From UBA1756 sp045222555 (GTDB lineage Bacteria > Bacteroidota > Bacteroidia > Bacteroidales > WCHB1-69), in NCBI GenBank assembly GCA_045222555.1, contig JBGUYY010000072.1, positions 248,001 through 312,000 on the forward strand: DNA of 64,000 bases, given 5' to 3'. Below, piece after piece: positions 1 to 9,429 of this stretch. Position 1 is the stretch's first letter. Every line of letters starts with the position of its first letter. The notes beneath the pieces are model-generated. The model saw only the letters and a program-made list of their open reading frames with translations, was not told where the DNA came from and did no database searches. Both the position numbers and the translations under genes were made by a program.

Positions 1-3000
1 TTATCGACCACTGCGGTAATGTGAGCAATGAAGTACAGCAGGTGATGTTGATATACGATAATGAGCGTCCGACCGTTGTCGCCCTCAATATCCGTACATA
101 CGTTAACGGCTGTACGGCAGATGATGCCCCCGCTGTCATTACCGACCCGACAGCCTTGGCTGATTTCGGCTTCATCTTCAGCGATAACTGCTCCGATATC
201 GCCGATCTGACGGTGAGTTGCACGGCTGACACCGGTAATACCACTTGTCCGATTACTATCGTACGTTCCTATACCGTTACCGACCCGTGCGGCAACAGTA
301 GAGGTAGTATGGTGAATACCATTTCGATTTTCGACAGCGTGGCACCCGTGCTCGGTGGCACTATCGCTACAGTGAACATTGATGGTTGCGACAGCACTGC
401 GATAGAAAACTATGCGGCCGTTACCACAGCGGAAGAACTCACCGCAATGGGCGTCACCATCAACGAGGAATGCTCTTCGGTGGAGGTCTTCAGTGAGGTT
501 ACTTTCGAGGGTGAATGTCCCATCGTGGCTACCAGAACCTATTGGGTGGTGGATGAATGCGGCAATGTGAGCAATACCATTTCACAAACCATCAACATCC
601 AAGATACCACTAGCCCGTACTTTACTAACGCGATTCCTGAACAGTACCTGGTGGGACAGGGTGGCCAGTTCTTTATCCCCGACCTCTCCGCAATTGCTCT
701 GGCTTTGTCTGGCGACAACTGTACTCCGCAAGGACAGATCACCATGTCGCAGTCTCCTGAGGTGGGCGTTCAAGTAACCCACGACCAGGATGTCACGGTG
801 GTGATTTACGACTTGTGTGGCAATAGTACTACCACGCAGGTGCCGGTGATCCTTCCTGATGTGCTTCAGATCCATATCGTGCAGGATGACGCCCGCTTCT
901 GCTTCGGCGACAGCATCCTGCTGACTCCGTCTGTGGGCGGCGGTTCCGCACCGTATGCATTTGAATGGACACCTAACGATGGTGGTCTCAATGCATACGA
1001 TACGCTGAATGTGACAGCGCGTCCTTCAGTGGGCGTACATGTCTATACGGTGACTGTTACTGACTTCAACGGCAGTACGGCCTCCGACAGCGTGACCATT
1101 ACCGTGGATTCTATCCCGGCAGTGCCGACGTTGGTTGCTACCGGTAACACCGTCTGCGAAGGTGATCCTAATGGTACAATCACCATTACTTATCCGCTGG
1201 GTGCCGATTATACCTATTCGCTGGATGGCGGCACCTACCAGAGCGAGCCTTCATTCGGCGAACTCGCCCCCGGCACTTATACCGTTACGGTACAGACTCC
1301 GGCAGGCTGTACGTCTGAACCGGCTACAGTAGAAGTTCCAGATGAGACCGCATCACCTGTCATCAACATCGTCCCGACCCTTGACACGCTCTGCCCGAAT
1401 GTTGGTACCTATACGCTGACCGCAGAGATTGTGGGCGGCGAAGGACCGTTTACCTACACATGGAGCGGCGACGGTGTGACAGATGCCGATGCCCTTACCA
1501 CCACCTTAACCGTGGATGCTGATGCTTGCAACACCTTCTATGTCTCCACCATTACGGTGATGGATGTCAATCACTGTACCGCTACCGATTCGGATACGGT
1601 TTATGTGCGTGATACTGAACTTCCGACCATCACGGGCGACCTTGCCATCGTGACCTATAATGGCTGCACCATCGATGTGCTGCCTGCCGCTGCCACTACC
1701 GCCACCGAGCTTGAAGCCCTTGGCGTGACACTGGCCGACAATTGTACGGCTGCTGATGTCCTTGTGGTGAATATGCGCGAGACGGTGGAGGGTAACTGCC
1801 CCATCGTCATCAACCGCTACTACACCGTTACGGACGCTTGTGGCAATGTGAGCGAGGAATTCCTCCACACTTTGCAGGTGTTCGACAGCGTGGCTCCGCA
1901 AGTTGCTGTCAATGAGGTGACTACTCACCTGAACGGCTGCGACGAGACGTCTGCCGATGCGGTGGCAACGACCCCCGCTGAATTGCTTGCGTTGGGCTTT
2001 GACTTTAGCGATGCTTGCACTGCTACCGACGCTCTGACTGTCAGCTCCGAAGAAGCAGTTGCTGGTTCCTGCCCGACCACCATCACCCGTACCTATACGG
2101 TAACTGACCTGTGCGGCAACACCAGCAATGCGATGACGCATACCATCACCGTGTTCGACAGCATTGCACCGGTCATCAATGGCGCCATTGCGGATGTGAC
2201 CGTGGATGGTTGTAGCGTGAACGACATCGCCGACCGTTCGATGGCTACTACCGTGGCCGAATTGCTGGCCCTCGGTGGAATTACCATTGAGGAGGCTTGC
2301 TCATCCGATGATCTGACCTTGAATAGCAGTGAAAACATCACTTACGGCTGCCCGATTGTAGTGGTGCGTACCTACTCGGTGACCGACCTCTGTGGCAATA
2401 TCAGCAACGAAGTGACTGAGACCATCACCATCCAGGATGTGACGGCTCCAGTATTCTCTGATCAGGTGGCTGAGCACCTGCTGGCATCTACCGACTGCCA
2501 GTTTGTGGTTCCCGACCTCGTAGAAGAGGTGAGAACGGTCAGCTCCGACAACTGCGTGACCGATCCTGCCGAGTTGATCATCACCCAAGAGCCCGCTGCC
2601 GGCTCGTCCGTTACCGCCGACATGACGGTGGCTGTGACGGTGACCGACACCTGCGGCAATGCGTCTGTGATGAACATCCAGCTCCGTCTGCCCACCGTGG
2701 TAACCCTCTCTATTGAGCCTTCTACCACCCAGTATTGCGAATGGGATACTGTAGCGCTGACGGCTATGCCGGAAGGCGGCAATGGTAACTATACTTACGA
2801 ATGGACACCCGCCACGGGCCTGCTCTCCACCACCGACTCCATCGTGATGGTCGATACCGAGGAGCAGAACTTTACCTATCATCTGGTGGTAACTGACGGC
2901 AACGGATGTACGGCACAGGCCGACTTCACGCTTCCCGAACCGAGTCATCTGACGGTGAGCGCGGCACAGCAGCACATCATCAGTTGCTTCGAGGGTAGCG

Positions 3001-6000
3001 ATGGCGCTGTTGTTGCGACAGCAGAAAATGGCGCAGAGGACTATACGTATGCATGGAACACCGGCACAACGGGCGCCCTGTGCGAGAACTTGCCCGAAGG
3101 CTCCTATACCGTAACGGCTACCGATGCATACGGCTGTACGGCTACCGCCTCCATCGACATCACCCATCCTACAGAACTGACCGCCACTGTTTCCGACGAG
3201 ACCGCAGTGCTCTGCTTCGGCGATGCCAACGGTAGCGGTACGGTGACCCCGACGGGCGGTACTGCTCCATATACGGTGAGTGTGGATAACAATGCTACGG
3301 TTTATGCCGTTGCTGAAGGCGACAGTTACACCTTCACAGGTCTGTCGGCCGATACTTATACTGTATTGGTGACCGACGCCAACGGTTGTACGTTTACCAC
3401 CACTCTGACGGTGGGTACTCCCGATGTGCTGGCTGTGACCGAGACGGCCACTACCATGCCGCTCTGCTTCAGCGGCGATGATGGTACGGCTACGGTCAAC
3501 CTCATCGGTGGCACGCTGCCGTATACGCTGTCAGTGAATGGCGGAGAACCCTTCACTGCTGATGCAGAGGGTGACCAGCTGATACAGAATCTCTCTGCTG
3601 GTGATTATGTGGTGGCTGTAACGGATGCTAACGGTTGCGAAGCCCAGATCACCGTCACCATCAACCAGCCCGATGCTTTGCAGCTGGCTGAGGTGGGCAC
3701 GGTGAATGTGAGCTGCTTCGGCTTGAGCGATGCTACCTCTACTGTCTCGATGAACGGTGGTACGATGCCTTACACGCTGTGGATCAATAACAACGAGCAG
3801 CAGCAGACCGCCAATACCATCCAGAATGTGACCTTTACCGACCTGCCGGCAGGTACACATACCGTAACGGTTCAGGATGCCAACGGCTGTTTAACCACCA
3901 TGCCGGTGACCATTACCGAGCCTAACGAGCTGGCACTGACGGCTACGGATGCCCTGGCGGTGCTCTGCTTTGGCGATGCCAACGGCTCTATCCTGGTAAC
4001 TCCTTCTGAAGGCACGGCACCTTATACGCTGACCGTTGACAACTTCGCCACCACGCAGGTGGTACAGGCGGGCGGCAGCTACACCTTCACGGGCTTGGCA
4101 GCCGGTGACTATACTGCCGCTGTGCGCGATGCCAACGGCTGCGAGGCTACGGCCGACTTTACCATCACTACACCTGAGGTGCTGACCCTCGCTGAGGTGT
4201 CCACCACCGACCCGCTCTGCTACCAGGGTGCCGACGGACAGGTGGAGGTGACAATGGCTGGCGGTGTAGAACCCTACAGCATGACTGTTGACGGTACTGC
4301 CTATGCCAACAACCTGACCGCTGGTAACAGCACTATCACAGACCTGACCGCTGGCGACCATGTCATCATCATTACCGACGCTAACGGCTGTACAGCTACG
4401 GTGACCTCCACGCTGGGCGAACCCGACCTGCTGACACTGACTCAGGCTGCCATCACTCCGATTACCTGTCATGACGGTGATGATGGTACAGTGACGATTA
4501 GCGTGGCAGGTGGTACAGCCAGCTATTCCATTTGGATTGATGCTTCGTTGCAGCAGCAAACATTGGCTTCTGCCGCTGAAACGGCCCTCTTTACCGATAT
4601 GAATGGTGGCGCACACACCGTGACAGTGGTGGATGACCACCAGTGTACCGCCACCCTGCAGGTCTCTTTCGTAAATCCCGATCCGTTCTCAACGGTGGTG
4701 GATGCCACTACCGATGTGCTCTGCTTCAGCGAGTCTAACGGTACCGTTACCTTCACGGTTTCAGGTGGTACGGTGCCCTATGTTGTGACGCTGGATCCGA
4801 CCATCCCGGACATTACCTTGAACAGCGAAGATCCTTATACCTACAGCCAGTTGTGGGCCGCCGACTATCAGGCCAACATCGTGGATGCGCACGGCTGTGC
4901 GGCTACGATGCAGTTCACCATCAACCAGCCCGATACGCTGGATGTGGAAGCCCGCGTGGTGAACCATGTCAGCTGCTTCAGCTACACCGATGGTAACGTG
5001 ACCGCCGATGTGACCGGCGGTGTACAGCCCTACAACTTCAACTGGGATAACGACCAGCATGAGCAGGATCTGAACAATGTGGGTTCTGGCTTCTATGTGG
5101 TGACGGTCTCCGACTACAATGGCTGTATTGCTACGGATACTACCTTCGTGAGCGAACCCGAACTGCTGCATGTGGAGCTGGTGACCGTAACGGAAAGCTG
5201 TGCGGGTGAAGAGACCGCTGTGATTGATGTGGAAGCTCTTGGCGGCACGCCTGACTATGAATTCCTCTGGAGCAATGGCGCTACCACCGACTCCATCTTC
5301 AACCTCGCAGTCGGCTTCTATACCGTAACGGTGACGGATGCCAATGGCTGTCCCGATACGATGACCGTGGAGGTGCCGTACCACGCACTGCCCGACTTTA
5401 CCGTTAGTGTGACTCCTGCCTACTGCGACCGTCCCGATGGTACGGCCACGGTGGTGGGCAGCAACACCGACCAGTACTCTTACGACTGGCACGCCGATAA
5501 CAACCCGAACGCTCCGTTCAACGATGCACTGCCTGGCGGCAACTACGTCCTGACCGTCGATGACGGTGTGTGTACCCTCGACCTGCCGTTCACCATCAAT
5601 AACGTGCCTGGACCGACGGCCAGCTTCACCGCCGATCCTACCACCTTCATCCAGGGTGCAGTGGTGCGCTACCACGATCATTCGGTGGGAAGCATCGTGT
5701 CGTGGAACTATGACTTCGGCGATGGCTATGCACAAGGTGTCCAGAACGCATCGCATCAGTTCAACGAGCCCGGTGAGTTCATTACGGTGCTGACGGTTAC
5801 CGACGAGCACAACTGCTTCGACACCGCACAGATTACCATCACGGTAATTCCTGATGTCATCTACTATGCACCTAATGCCTTCACGCCGAATGGCGATGGA
5901 ATGAATGACGTGTGGCTGCCAGTGATGGACAACTATGGCAGCGATTTCTATGAACTTTACATCTATAACCGTTGGGGCCAACTGATCTTCAAGTCCAACG

Positions 6001-6134
6001 ACCCGAATGCAGGCTGGGACGGTACCTTCAACGGCAAGTATATGGAAAGCGCAGTGTATGTGTATTCGGTTACCTACCAGAATCTGATGGGTAAGCTTAT
6101 CAAGAAAGAAGGCACGATTACTTTGGTTCGTTAA
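1..6134 (+). CDS. Giant SprB-like repeat adhesin, T9SS type B cargo (5' end outside window)
   Basis: The reading frame is already open at base 3 and reads IDHCGNVSNEV, a copy of the internal repeat motif, so the true start lies upstream; about 2040 residues are visible. Residue numbers below count from base 21. Two blocks (about 1-270 and 520-900) carry HYR-like units of about 100 residues with the signature TDxCGNxS followed by DSxAPxxxG. From about 986 to 1740 there are about ten SprB repeats spaced about 80 residues, each opening with (S/L)C(F/Y)xxxxG and containing GGTxPY and DANGC. A PKD domain (about 1866-1945, core YDFGDG) precedes a gliding-motility-associated C-terminal domain (from about 1949: PNAFTPNGDGMND, NRWGQLIF, GWDGTFNGK). 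This is a surface-exported protein of the SprB type, known in gliding or adhesion. The family of individual repeats is clear; the ligand is unknown. The next gene starts 2 bases after the stop. Confidence 0.9.
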   Translation, partial: IDHCGNVSNEVQQVMLIYDNERPTVVALNIRTYVNGCTADDAPAVITDPTALADFGFIFSDNCSDIADLTVSCTADTGNTTCPITIVRSYTVTDPCGNSRGSMVNTISIFDSVAPVLGGTIATVNIDGCDSTAIENYAAVTTAEELTAMGVTINEECSSVEVFSEVTFEGECPIVATRTYWVVDECGNVSNTISQTINIQDTTSPYFTNAIPEQYLVGQGGQFFIPDLSAIALALSGDNCTPQGQITMSQSPEVGVQVTHDQDVTVVIYDLCGNSTTTQVPVILPDVLQIHIVQDDARFCFGDSILLTPSVGGGSAPYAFEWTPNDGGLNAYDTLNVTARPSVGVHVYTVTVTDFNGSTASDSVTITVDSIPAVPTLVATGNTVCEGDPNGTITITYPLGADYTYSLDGGTYQSEPSFGELAPGTYTVTVQTPAGCTSEPATVEVPDETASPVINIVPTLDTLCPNVGTYTLTAEIVGGEGPFTYTWSGDGVTDADALTTTLTVDADACNTFYVSTITVMDVNHCTATDSDTVYVRDTELPTITGDLAIVTYNGCTIDVLPAAATTATELEALGVTLADNCTAADVLVVNMRETVEGNCPIVINRYYTVTDACGNVSEEFLHTLQVFDSVAPQVAVNEVTTHLNGCDETSADAVATTPAELLALGFDFSDACTATDALTVSSEEAVAGSCPTTITRTYTVTDLCGNTSNAMTHTITVFDSIAPVINGAIADVTVDGCSVNDIADRSMATTVAELLALGGITIEEACSSDDLTLNSSENITYGCPIVVVRTYSVTDLCGNISNEVTETITIQDVTAPVFSDQVAEHLLASTDCQFVVPDLVEEVRTVSSDNCVTDPAELIITQEPAAGSSVTADMTVAVTVTDTCGNASVMNIQLRLPTVVTLSIEPSTTQYCEWDTVALTAMPEGGNGNYTYEWTPATGLLSTTDSIVMVDTEEQNFTYHLVVTDGNGCTAQADFTLPEPSHLTVSAAQQHIISCFEGSDGAVVATAENGAEDYTYAWNTGTTGALCENLPEGSYTVTATDAYGCTATASIDITHPTELTATVSDETAVLCFGDANGSGTVTPTGGTAPYTVSVDNNATVYAVAEGDSYTFTGLSADTYTVLVTDANGCTFTTTLTVGTPDVLAVTETATTMPLCFSGDDGTATVNLIGGTLPYTLSVNGGEPFTADAEGDQLIQNLSAGDYVVAVTDANGCEAQITVTINQPDALQLAEVGTVNVSCFGLSDATSTVSMNGGTMPYTLWINNNEQQQTANTIQNVTFTDLPAGTHTVTVQDANGCLTTMPVTITEPNELALTATDALAVLCFGDANGSILVTPSEGTAPYTLTVDNFATTQVVQAGGSYTFTGLAAGDYTAAVRDANGCEATADFTITTPEVLTLAEVSTTDPLCYQGADGQVEVTMAGGVEPYSMTVDGTAYANNLTAGNSTITDLTAGDHVIIITDANGCTATVTSTLGEPDLLTLTQAAITPITCHDGDDGTVTISVAGGTASYSIWIDASLQQQTLASAAETALFTDMNGGAHTVTVVDDHQCTATLQVSFVNPDPFSTVVDATTDVLCFSESNGTVTFTVSGGTVPYVVTLDPTIPDITLNSEDPYTYSQLWAADYQANIVDAHGCAATMQFTINQPDTLDVEARVVNHVSCFSYTDGNVTADVTGGVQPYNFNWDNDQHEQDLNNVGSGFYVVTVSDYNGCIATDTTFVSEPELLHVELVTVTESCAGEETAVIDVEALGGTPDYEFLWSNGATTDSIFNLAVGFYTVTVTDANGCPDTMTVEVPYHALPDFTVSVTPAYCDRPDGTATVVGSNTDQYSYDWHADNNPNAPFNDALPGGNYVLTVDDGVCTLDLPFTINNVPGPTASFTADPTTFIQGAVVRYHDHSVGSIVSWNYDFGDGYAQGVQNASHQFNEPGEFITVLTVTDEHNCFDTAQITITVIPDVIYYAPNAFTPNGDGMNDVWLPVMDNYGSDFYELYIYNRWGQLIFKSNDPNAGWDGTFNGKYMESAVYVYSVTYQNLMGKLIKKEGTITLVR

Positions 6135-6136
6135 AG

Positions 6137-6571
6137 ATGAAAGTAAAAGCGCTGATTCTATTGACTATGGTATTCCTCCTTGCCTCGTGCGACAAGTACG
6201 AGCAGGGAGGATATCTCTATCAGACTCCGCAGAATATCAGGGGAACATGGGAATACGAAGAGGTGGTAGCCAATCATCAGCCTGTTCTGGACAGTGCATT
6301 TGAGTCGCGCTACCGCCACTCCACCATCACCTTTGAGCGGGGTAGTACGGCCGTTTTTCACTGGACGCGGGATTCCATCGAGTGGGATGAACATGCCACA
6401 TACGTTTTCAATTATAATAAAACAAAATTGTGCGTCGTTTTTGACGCATATCCCTTGGATGAACAGGTATGGGAGGTGGATAAGTTGACCAAGGATGAAT
6501 TTTGGTTTTCCTGCGTCTTGAGTGACGAGGAGTCATGGTATATGAAGTTAAAGAAAAAGTCTGCAAAATGA
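6137..6571 (+). CDS. Small lipoprotein, lipocalin-like
   Basis: This 144-residue protein begins with a lipoprotein signal peptide ending in the lipobox LLASC (Cys18), so it should be lipid-anchored. The mature part (GTWEYEEVVAN, STITFERGSTAVFHW, then alternating short beta-type strands ending WYMKLKKK) resembles small lipocalin-like or META-like barrels of Bacteroidota, which is inference from pattern only. It starts 2 bases after the giant adhesin and its stop overlaps the next start in ATGA, so the three genes are very probably one transcript. A role in export, anchoring or folding of the adhesin is possible but not shown. Confidence 0.75.
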   Translation: MKVKALILLTMVFLLASCDKYEQGGYLYQTPQNIRGTWEYEEVVANHQPVLDSAFESRYRHSTITFERGSTAVFHWTRDSIEWDEHATYVFNYNKTKLCVVFDAYPLDEQVWEVDKLTKDEFWFSCVLSDEESWYMKLKKKSAK

Positions 6572-7032
6572 TAAAAAAGCTCTTCCTTTACTGTATGTTA
6601 GCCTTGACAGGACTCACTTTCGTATCCTGTCGTTACGATGAGGGTCCCTTCATCAGTTTCACCAAACCCGAAGACCGTCTGGTGGGCTACTGGAAACTGA
6701 AAGAGGTGTATTGTAATGGTGCGAAAATGGATTCCGCCACCGTGTTCGCCAACCAACCTGGCAATTATTATGCCTTCTTCTTTGAAGGGATGGCGTCGGT
6801 TTCGGCATTAGATAGCACGATGAATATCTGGGAAGAGTCTGATTATGGCGGATGGCAGTTCGAGAACCGCTGTAAGGAAATTTATGTGATTTTTTCCCTC
6901 AAACATCGCAAATATGAATATACGGCCGTTATCAAGCGTCTTACCCGTGACGACCTCATTTATGAGTATAACGACAATAATGGCGATCGATGGCGGTTAG
7001 AGTTCGAAAGCCGCTCCACCATGTATTATTAA
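6568..7032 (+). CDS. Small lipoprotein, lipocalin-like, coupled to the preceding gene
   Basis: A 154-residue lipoprotein. I chose the ATG at 6568 because it starts a good signal peptide (MIKKLFLYCMLALTGL) with the lipobox FVSC; a start at 6535 would add a charged leader before it. The start overlaps the previous stop (ATGA), which suggests translational coupling. The mature part (LVGYWKLKEVYCNG, AFFFEGMASVSAL, WQFENRCKEIYVIF, DRWRLEFESR) has the strand pattern of its upstream neighbour, so the two may be diverged paralogues. No catalytic motif is visible. Confidence 0.75.
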   Translation: MIKKLFLYCMLALTGLTFVSCRYDEGPFISFTKPEDRLVGYWKLKEVYCNGAKMDSATVFANQPGNYYAFFFEGMASVSALDSTMNIWEESDYGGWQFENRCKEIYVIFSLKHRKYEYTAVIKRLTRDDLIYEYNDNNGDRWRLEFESRSTMYY

Positions 7033-7076
7033 TTTTCAACTATTAACTTTCAATTTTCAATTTTCAAATTTCAATT

Positions 7077-9233
7077 ATGAAAAAAGTCCTCCTCCTCACC
7101 GCCCTTATGATGGTTCGTTTCTTCGCCGTGGCTGACGAAGGAATGTGGATTCCGCTTTTCTTGGGTTACAATGAAGCCGAAATGCAGCAGATGGGCTTCC
7201 ATCTTACTGCCGATGACGTGTATAGCGTCAATCACCATAGCATGAAAGACGGCATCGTGCTGTTCGGTGGCGGCTGTACCGGCGAACTGATTTCGCCTGA
7301 CGGTCTGCTTATCACCAACCACCACTGCGGCTACAGCTACGTGCAGGCGCACAGCAGCATGGAACACAATTACTTACATAATGGATTCTGGTCAAAAAAT
7401 CGTGATGAAGAGTTGGTGACGCAGGGCTTGACCGTTACGTTCTTGGTGTATATGGAAGATGTCACCACGAAGGTGCTGGAGGGTGTGACGGACGGCATGA
7501 GCGAGTCGGAGCGCAATTCCAAAATCAAGAAGAATATTAATGCTATTGAGAATGAGGCCATTGAAGGCACGCATTATACAGCAAAAATCAAACCCTTCTA
7601 TTATGGCAATCAGTATTTTCTGTTTGTGAATGAGGTGTTTGAGGATGTGCGCCTCGTGGGCGTTCCGCCCGAAAGCATCGGCAAGTTCGGTGGCGACACC
7701 GACAACTGGATGTGGCCCCGCCATACCGGCGACTTCTCCCTCTGGCGTATCTATACCGACAAGGACGGCAATCCCGCTCCCTATTCTCCCGACAACATTC
7801 CGCTCAAATCGAAGAAATATTTCCCCATCTCCATCAAAGGCGTGAATGAGGGCGACTTTACCCTCGTTTTCGGCTATCCGGGAACTACCCAGCAGTTCCT
7901 GATCTCCGATGCGGTGGATATCAAAGCCAACGTGCAGAACCCCATCGCCATCCATGCCCGCGACCTACGCCTCGAAGCCATGAAACGCCAGATGGAAAAA
8001 TCTACCGAGATTCGTTTGATGTACTCCGCCAAATCCAACAGCATCAGCAATGGATGGAAAAAATGGATAGGGGAGAGCAAAGGTATCAATGAATGTAAGG
8101 TGGTGGAAAAGAAAATTGCTGAAGAACAGGAGTTTATGAAGTGGGTAAATGCCTCTCCTGAACGCCAGAAACAGTATGGCAACCTTCTTTCCGACATGAA
8201 AAAAGTGTATGTCGATTATAAAAAGCAGGTCAAGTCGTTCACCTTCCTCAGCGAGACCTTCATCGGTGTGGAACTCAACCGCTTCCTCTGCACGCAGGTG
8301 CATTGGTTCGCATCCTGCTGTCCTCCCGATGTGTGGACCGATGAGCAGTTTGAGCAAGGCAAGACCGAGTTGGCCGAGAAAGCCCGCTCTTTCTTTAGCA
8401 ATTATAATGTAGATATTGATTCAGAGTGTTTTGTGGAGTTGATGTATTACTATTTCTCAGAACAAGATCCCGACCTCATTCCCGAAGGTTTGCGCAAATA
8501 TATCAACATGCCCAAGAGCGAGTGGCAGGCTTTCTTGGATCGTGAAAAGAAGAAGGCTCCCTATCTTTTTGATGGTGAAAAAATGCAGGAGCGCATCCAG
8601 AAGGCCAAGCGCAAAGATTGGGTGAAATTTTTGGATGATGAACTCTATCAGCTCGTTATGACTGCTTATAAGGCGTATGCCCAGAGTTATTATGCGATGG
8701 ATGATACGGAAAAACAGCTGGATTTGTACTATCGCACCTACGTGAAGGCTTTGATGGAGAAAGATACCGACAAGACCTTCTATCCTGATGCCAACCTCAC
8801 CATGCGTGTCACTTACGGCAACGTGAAGGGCTTTGAGCCTAATGATGGTGTGCGTTATACCCATTACACCACCCTTGCCGGCGTGATTGCCAAGGACAAC
8901 CCTGATATTTTCGACTACAAGGTGGATCCGAAGCTGAAGGAGTTGTTTGCCAAGCACGATTTCGGTCCGTACGCCAACGAAAAGGGTGAGCTGCCGGTCT
9001 GTTTCATCGCCAGCAACCACACCACGGGCGGCAATTCCGGCAGTCCGGTCATCGATGCTGACGGCAACCTCATCGGTATCAATTTCGACCGTGTGTGGCA
9101 GGGCACTATGAGCGACATCAACTACGACGTGAACCGCTGCCGCAACATCTCCTTGGACGTGCGCTATTTCCTCTTCATCGTTGACAAGTTCGCCGGTGCG
9201 CAGAACATCATCGATGAGCTGGACATTCGGTAA
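7077..9233 (+). CDS. dpp11: S46 dipeptidyl peptidase, DPP11 type (Asp/Glu specific)
   Basis: A 718-residue periplasmic serine peptidase, the usual length for family S46. The N-terminal signal peptide is followed by ADEGMW, the start typical of the mature enzyme. The chymotrypsin-fold catalytic parts are visible: TNHHCGY (His82/83) and GGNSGSPV (Ser654). Eighteen residues after that serine is Arg672 in FDRVW. In Porphyromonas gingivalis the equivalent Arg673 makes DPP11 prefer Asp or Glu at P1, whereas DPP7 has Gly there. The enzyme should therefore release acidic dipeptides from peptide N-termini for amino-acid fermentation. It is a single-gene unit; an AT-rich spacer of TTTTCAA repeats separates it from the lipoprotein gene upstream. 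Confidence 0.93.
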   Translation: MKKVLLLTALMMVRFFAVADEGMWIPLFLGYNEAEMQQMGFHLTADDVYSVNHHSMKDGIVLFGGGCTGELISPDGLLITNHHCGYSYVQAHSSMEHNYLHNGFWSKNRDEELVTQGLTVTFLVYMEDVTTKVLEGVTDGMSESERNSKIKKNINAIENEAIEGTHYTAKIKPFYYGNQYFLFVNEVFEDVRLVGVPPESIGKFGGDTDNWMWPRHTGDFSLWRIYTDKDGNPAPYSPDNIPLKSKKYFPISIKGVNEGDFTLVFGYPGTTQQFLISDAVDIKANVQNPIAIHARDLRLEAMKRQMEKSTEIRLMYSAKSNSISNGWKKWIGESKGINECKVVEKKIAEEQEFMKWVNASPERQKQYGNLLSDMKKVYVDYKKQVKSFTFLSETFIGVELNRFLCTQVHWFASCCPPDVWTDEQFEQGKTELAEKARSFFSNYNVDIDSECFVELMYYYFSEQDPDLIPEGLRKYINMPKSEWQAFLDREKKKAPYLFDGEKMQERIQKAKRKDWVKFLDDELYQLVMTAYKAYAQSYYAMDDTEKQLDLYYRTYVKALMEKDTDKTFYPDANLTMRVTYGNVKGFEPNDGVRYTHYTTLAGVIAKDNPDIFDYKVDPKLKELFAKHDFGPYANEKGELPVCFIASNHTTGGNSGSPVIDADGNLIGINFDRVWQGTMSDINYDVNRCRNISLDVRYFLFIVDKFAGAQNIIDELDIR

Positions 9234-9306
9234 TGCCGATATCTAACCTCGAACCGGCCTTCGTCTAACTGACCGCGAATTGCGCTGATTACGCGGATGG
9301 ATCTCT

Positions 9307-9330
9307 GTAGGGACGCACCGCGTGCGTCCG
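9307..9330. repeat. GTAGGGACGCAC hairpin
   Basis: GTAG is followed by an 8-bp stem GGACGCAC / GTGCGTCC (9311-9318 with 9322-9329) around a 3-base loop. It lies between the convergent ends of dpp11 and the ATPase gene. It resembles the GTAGGGGCGAATCA palindrome at 41779-41806 in its opening GTAGGG and its composition. It could be a dispersed palindromic element, and it may also stop transcription, although there is no U-tract. Confidence 0.55.
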
Positions 9331-9429
9331 AACGGGGATGCACCATGTAGCCCTTCGTGTGCTGAAGGCACACACTCCCAGTAACCCCACTCAAACGAAG
9401 TGCAATTAGACTCGTTGTTGAGGTCTGTC

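Noticed and set aside
2970..5390. Regular spaced repeats that might suggest a CRISPR array
   Set aside because: They are about 240 bases apart, in frame and encode SprB protein domains.
4761..5981. Open frame of 406 codons opposite the giant adhesin
   Set aside because: It arises from the repeated codon pattern of the adhesin repeats.
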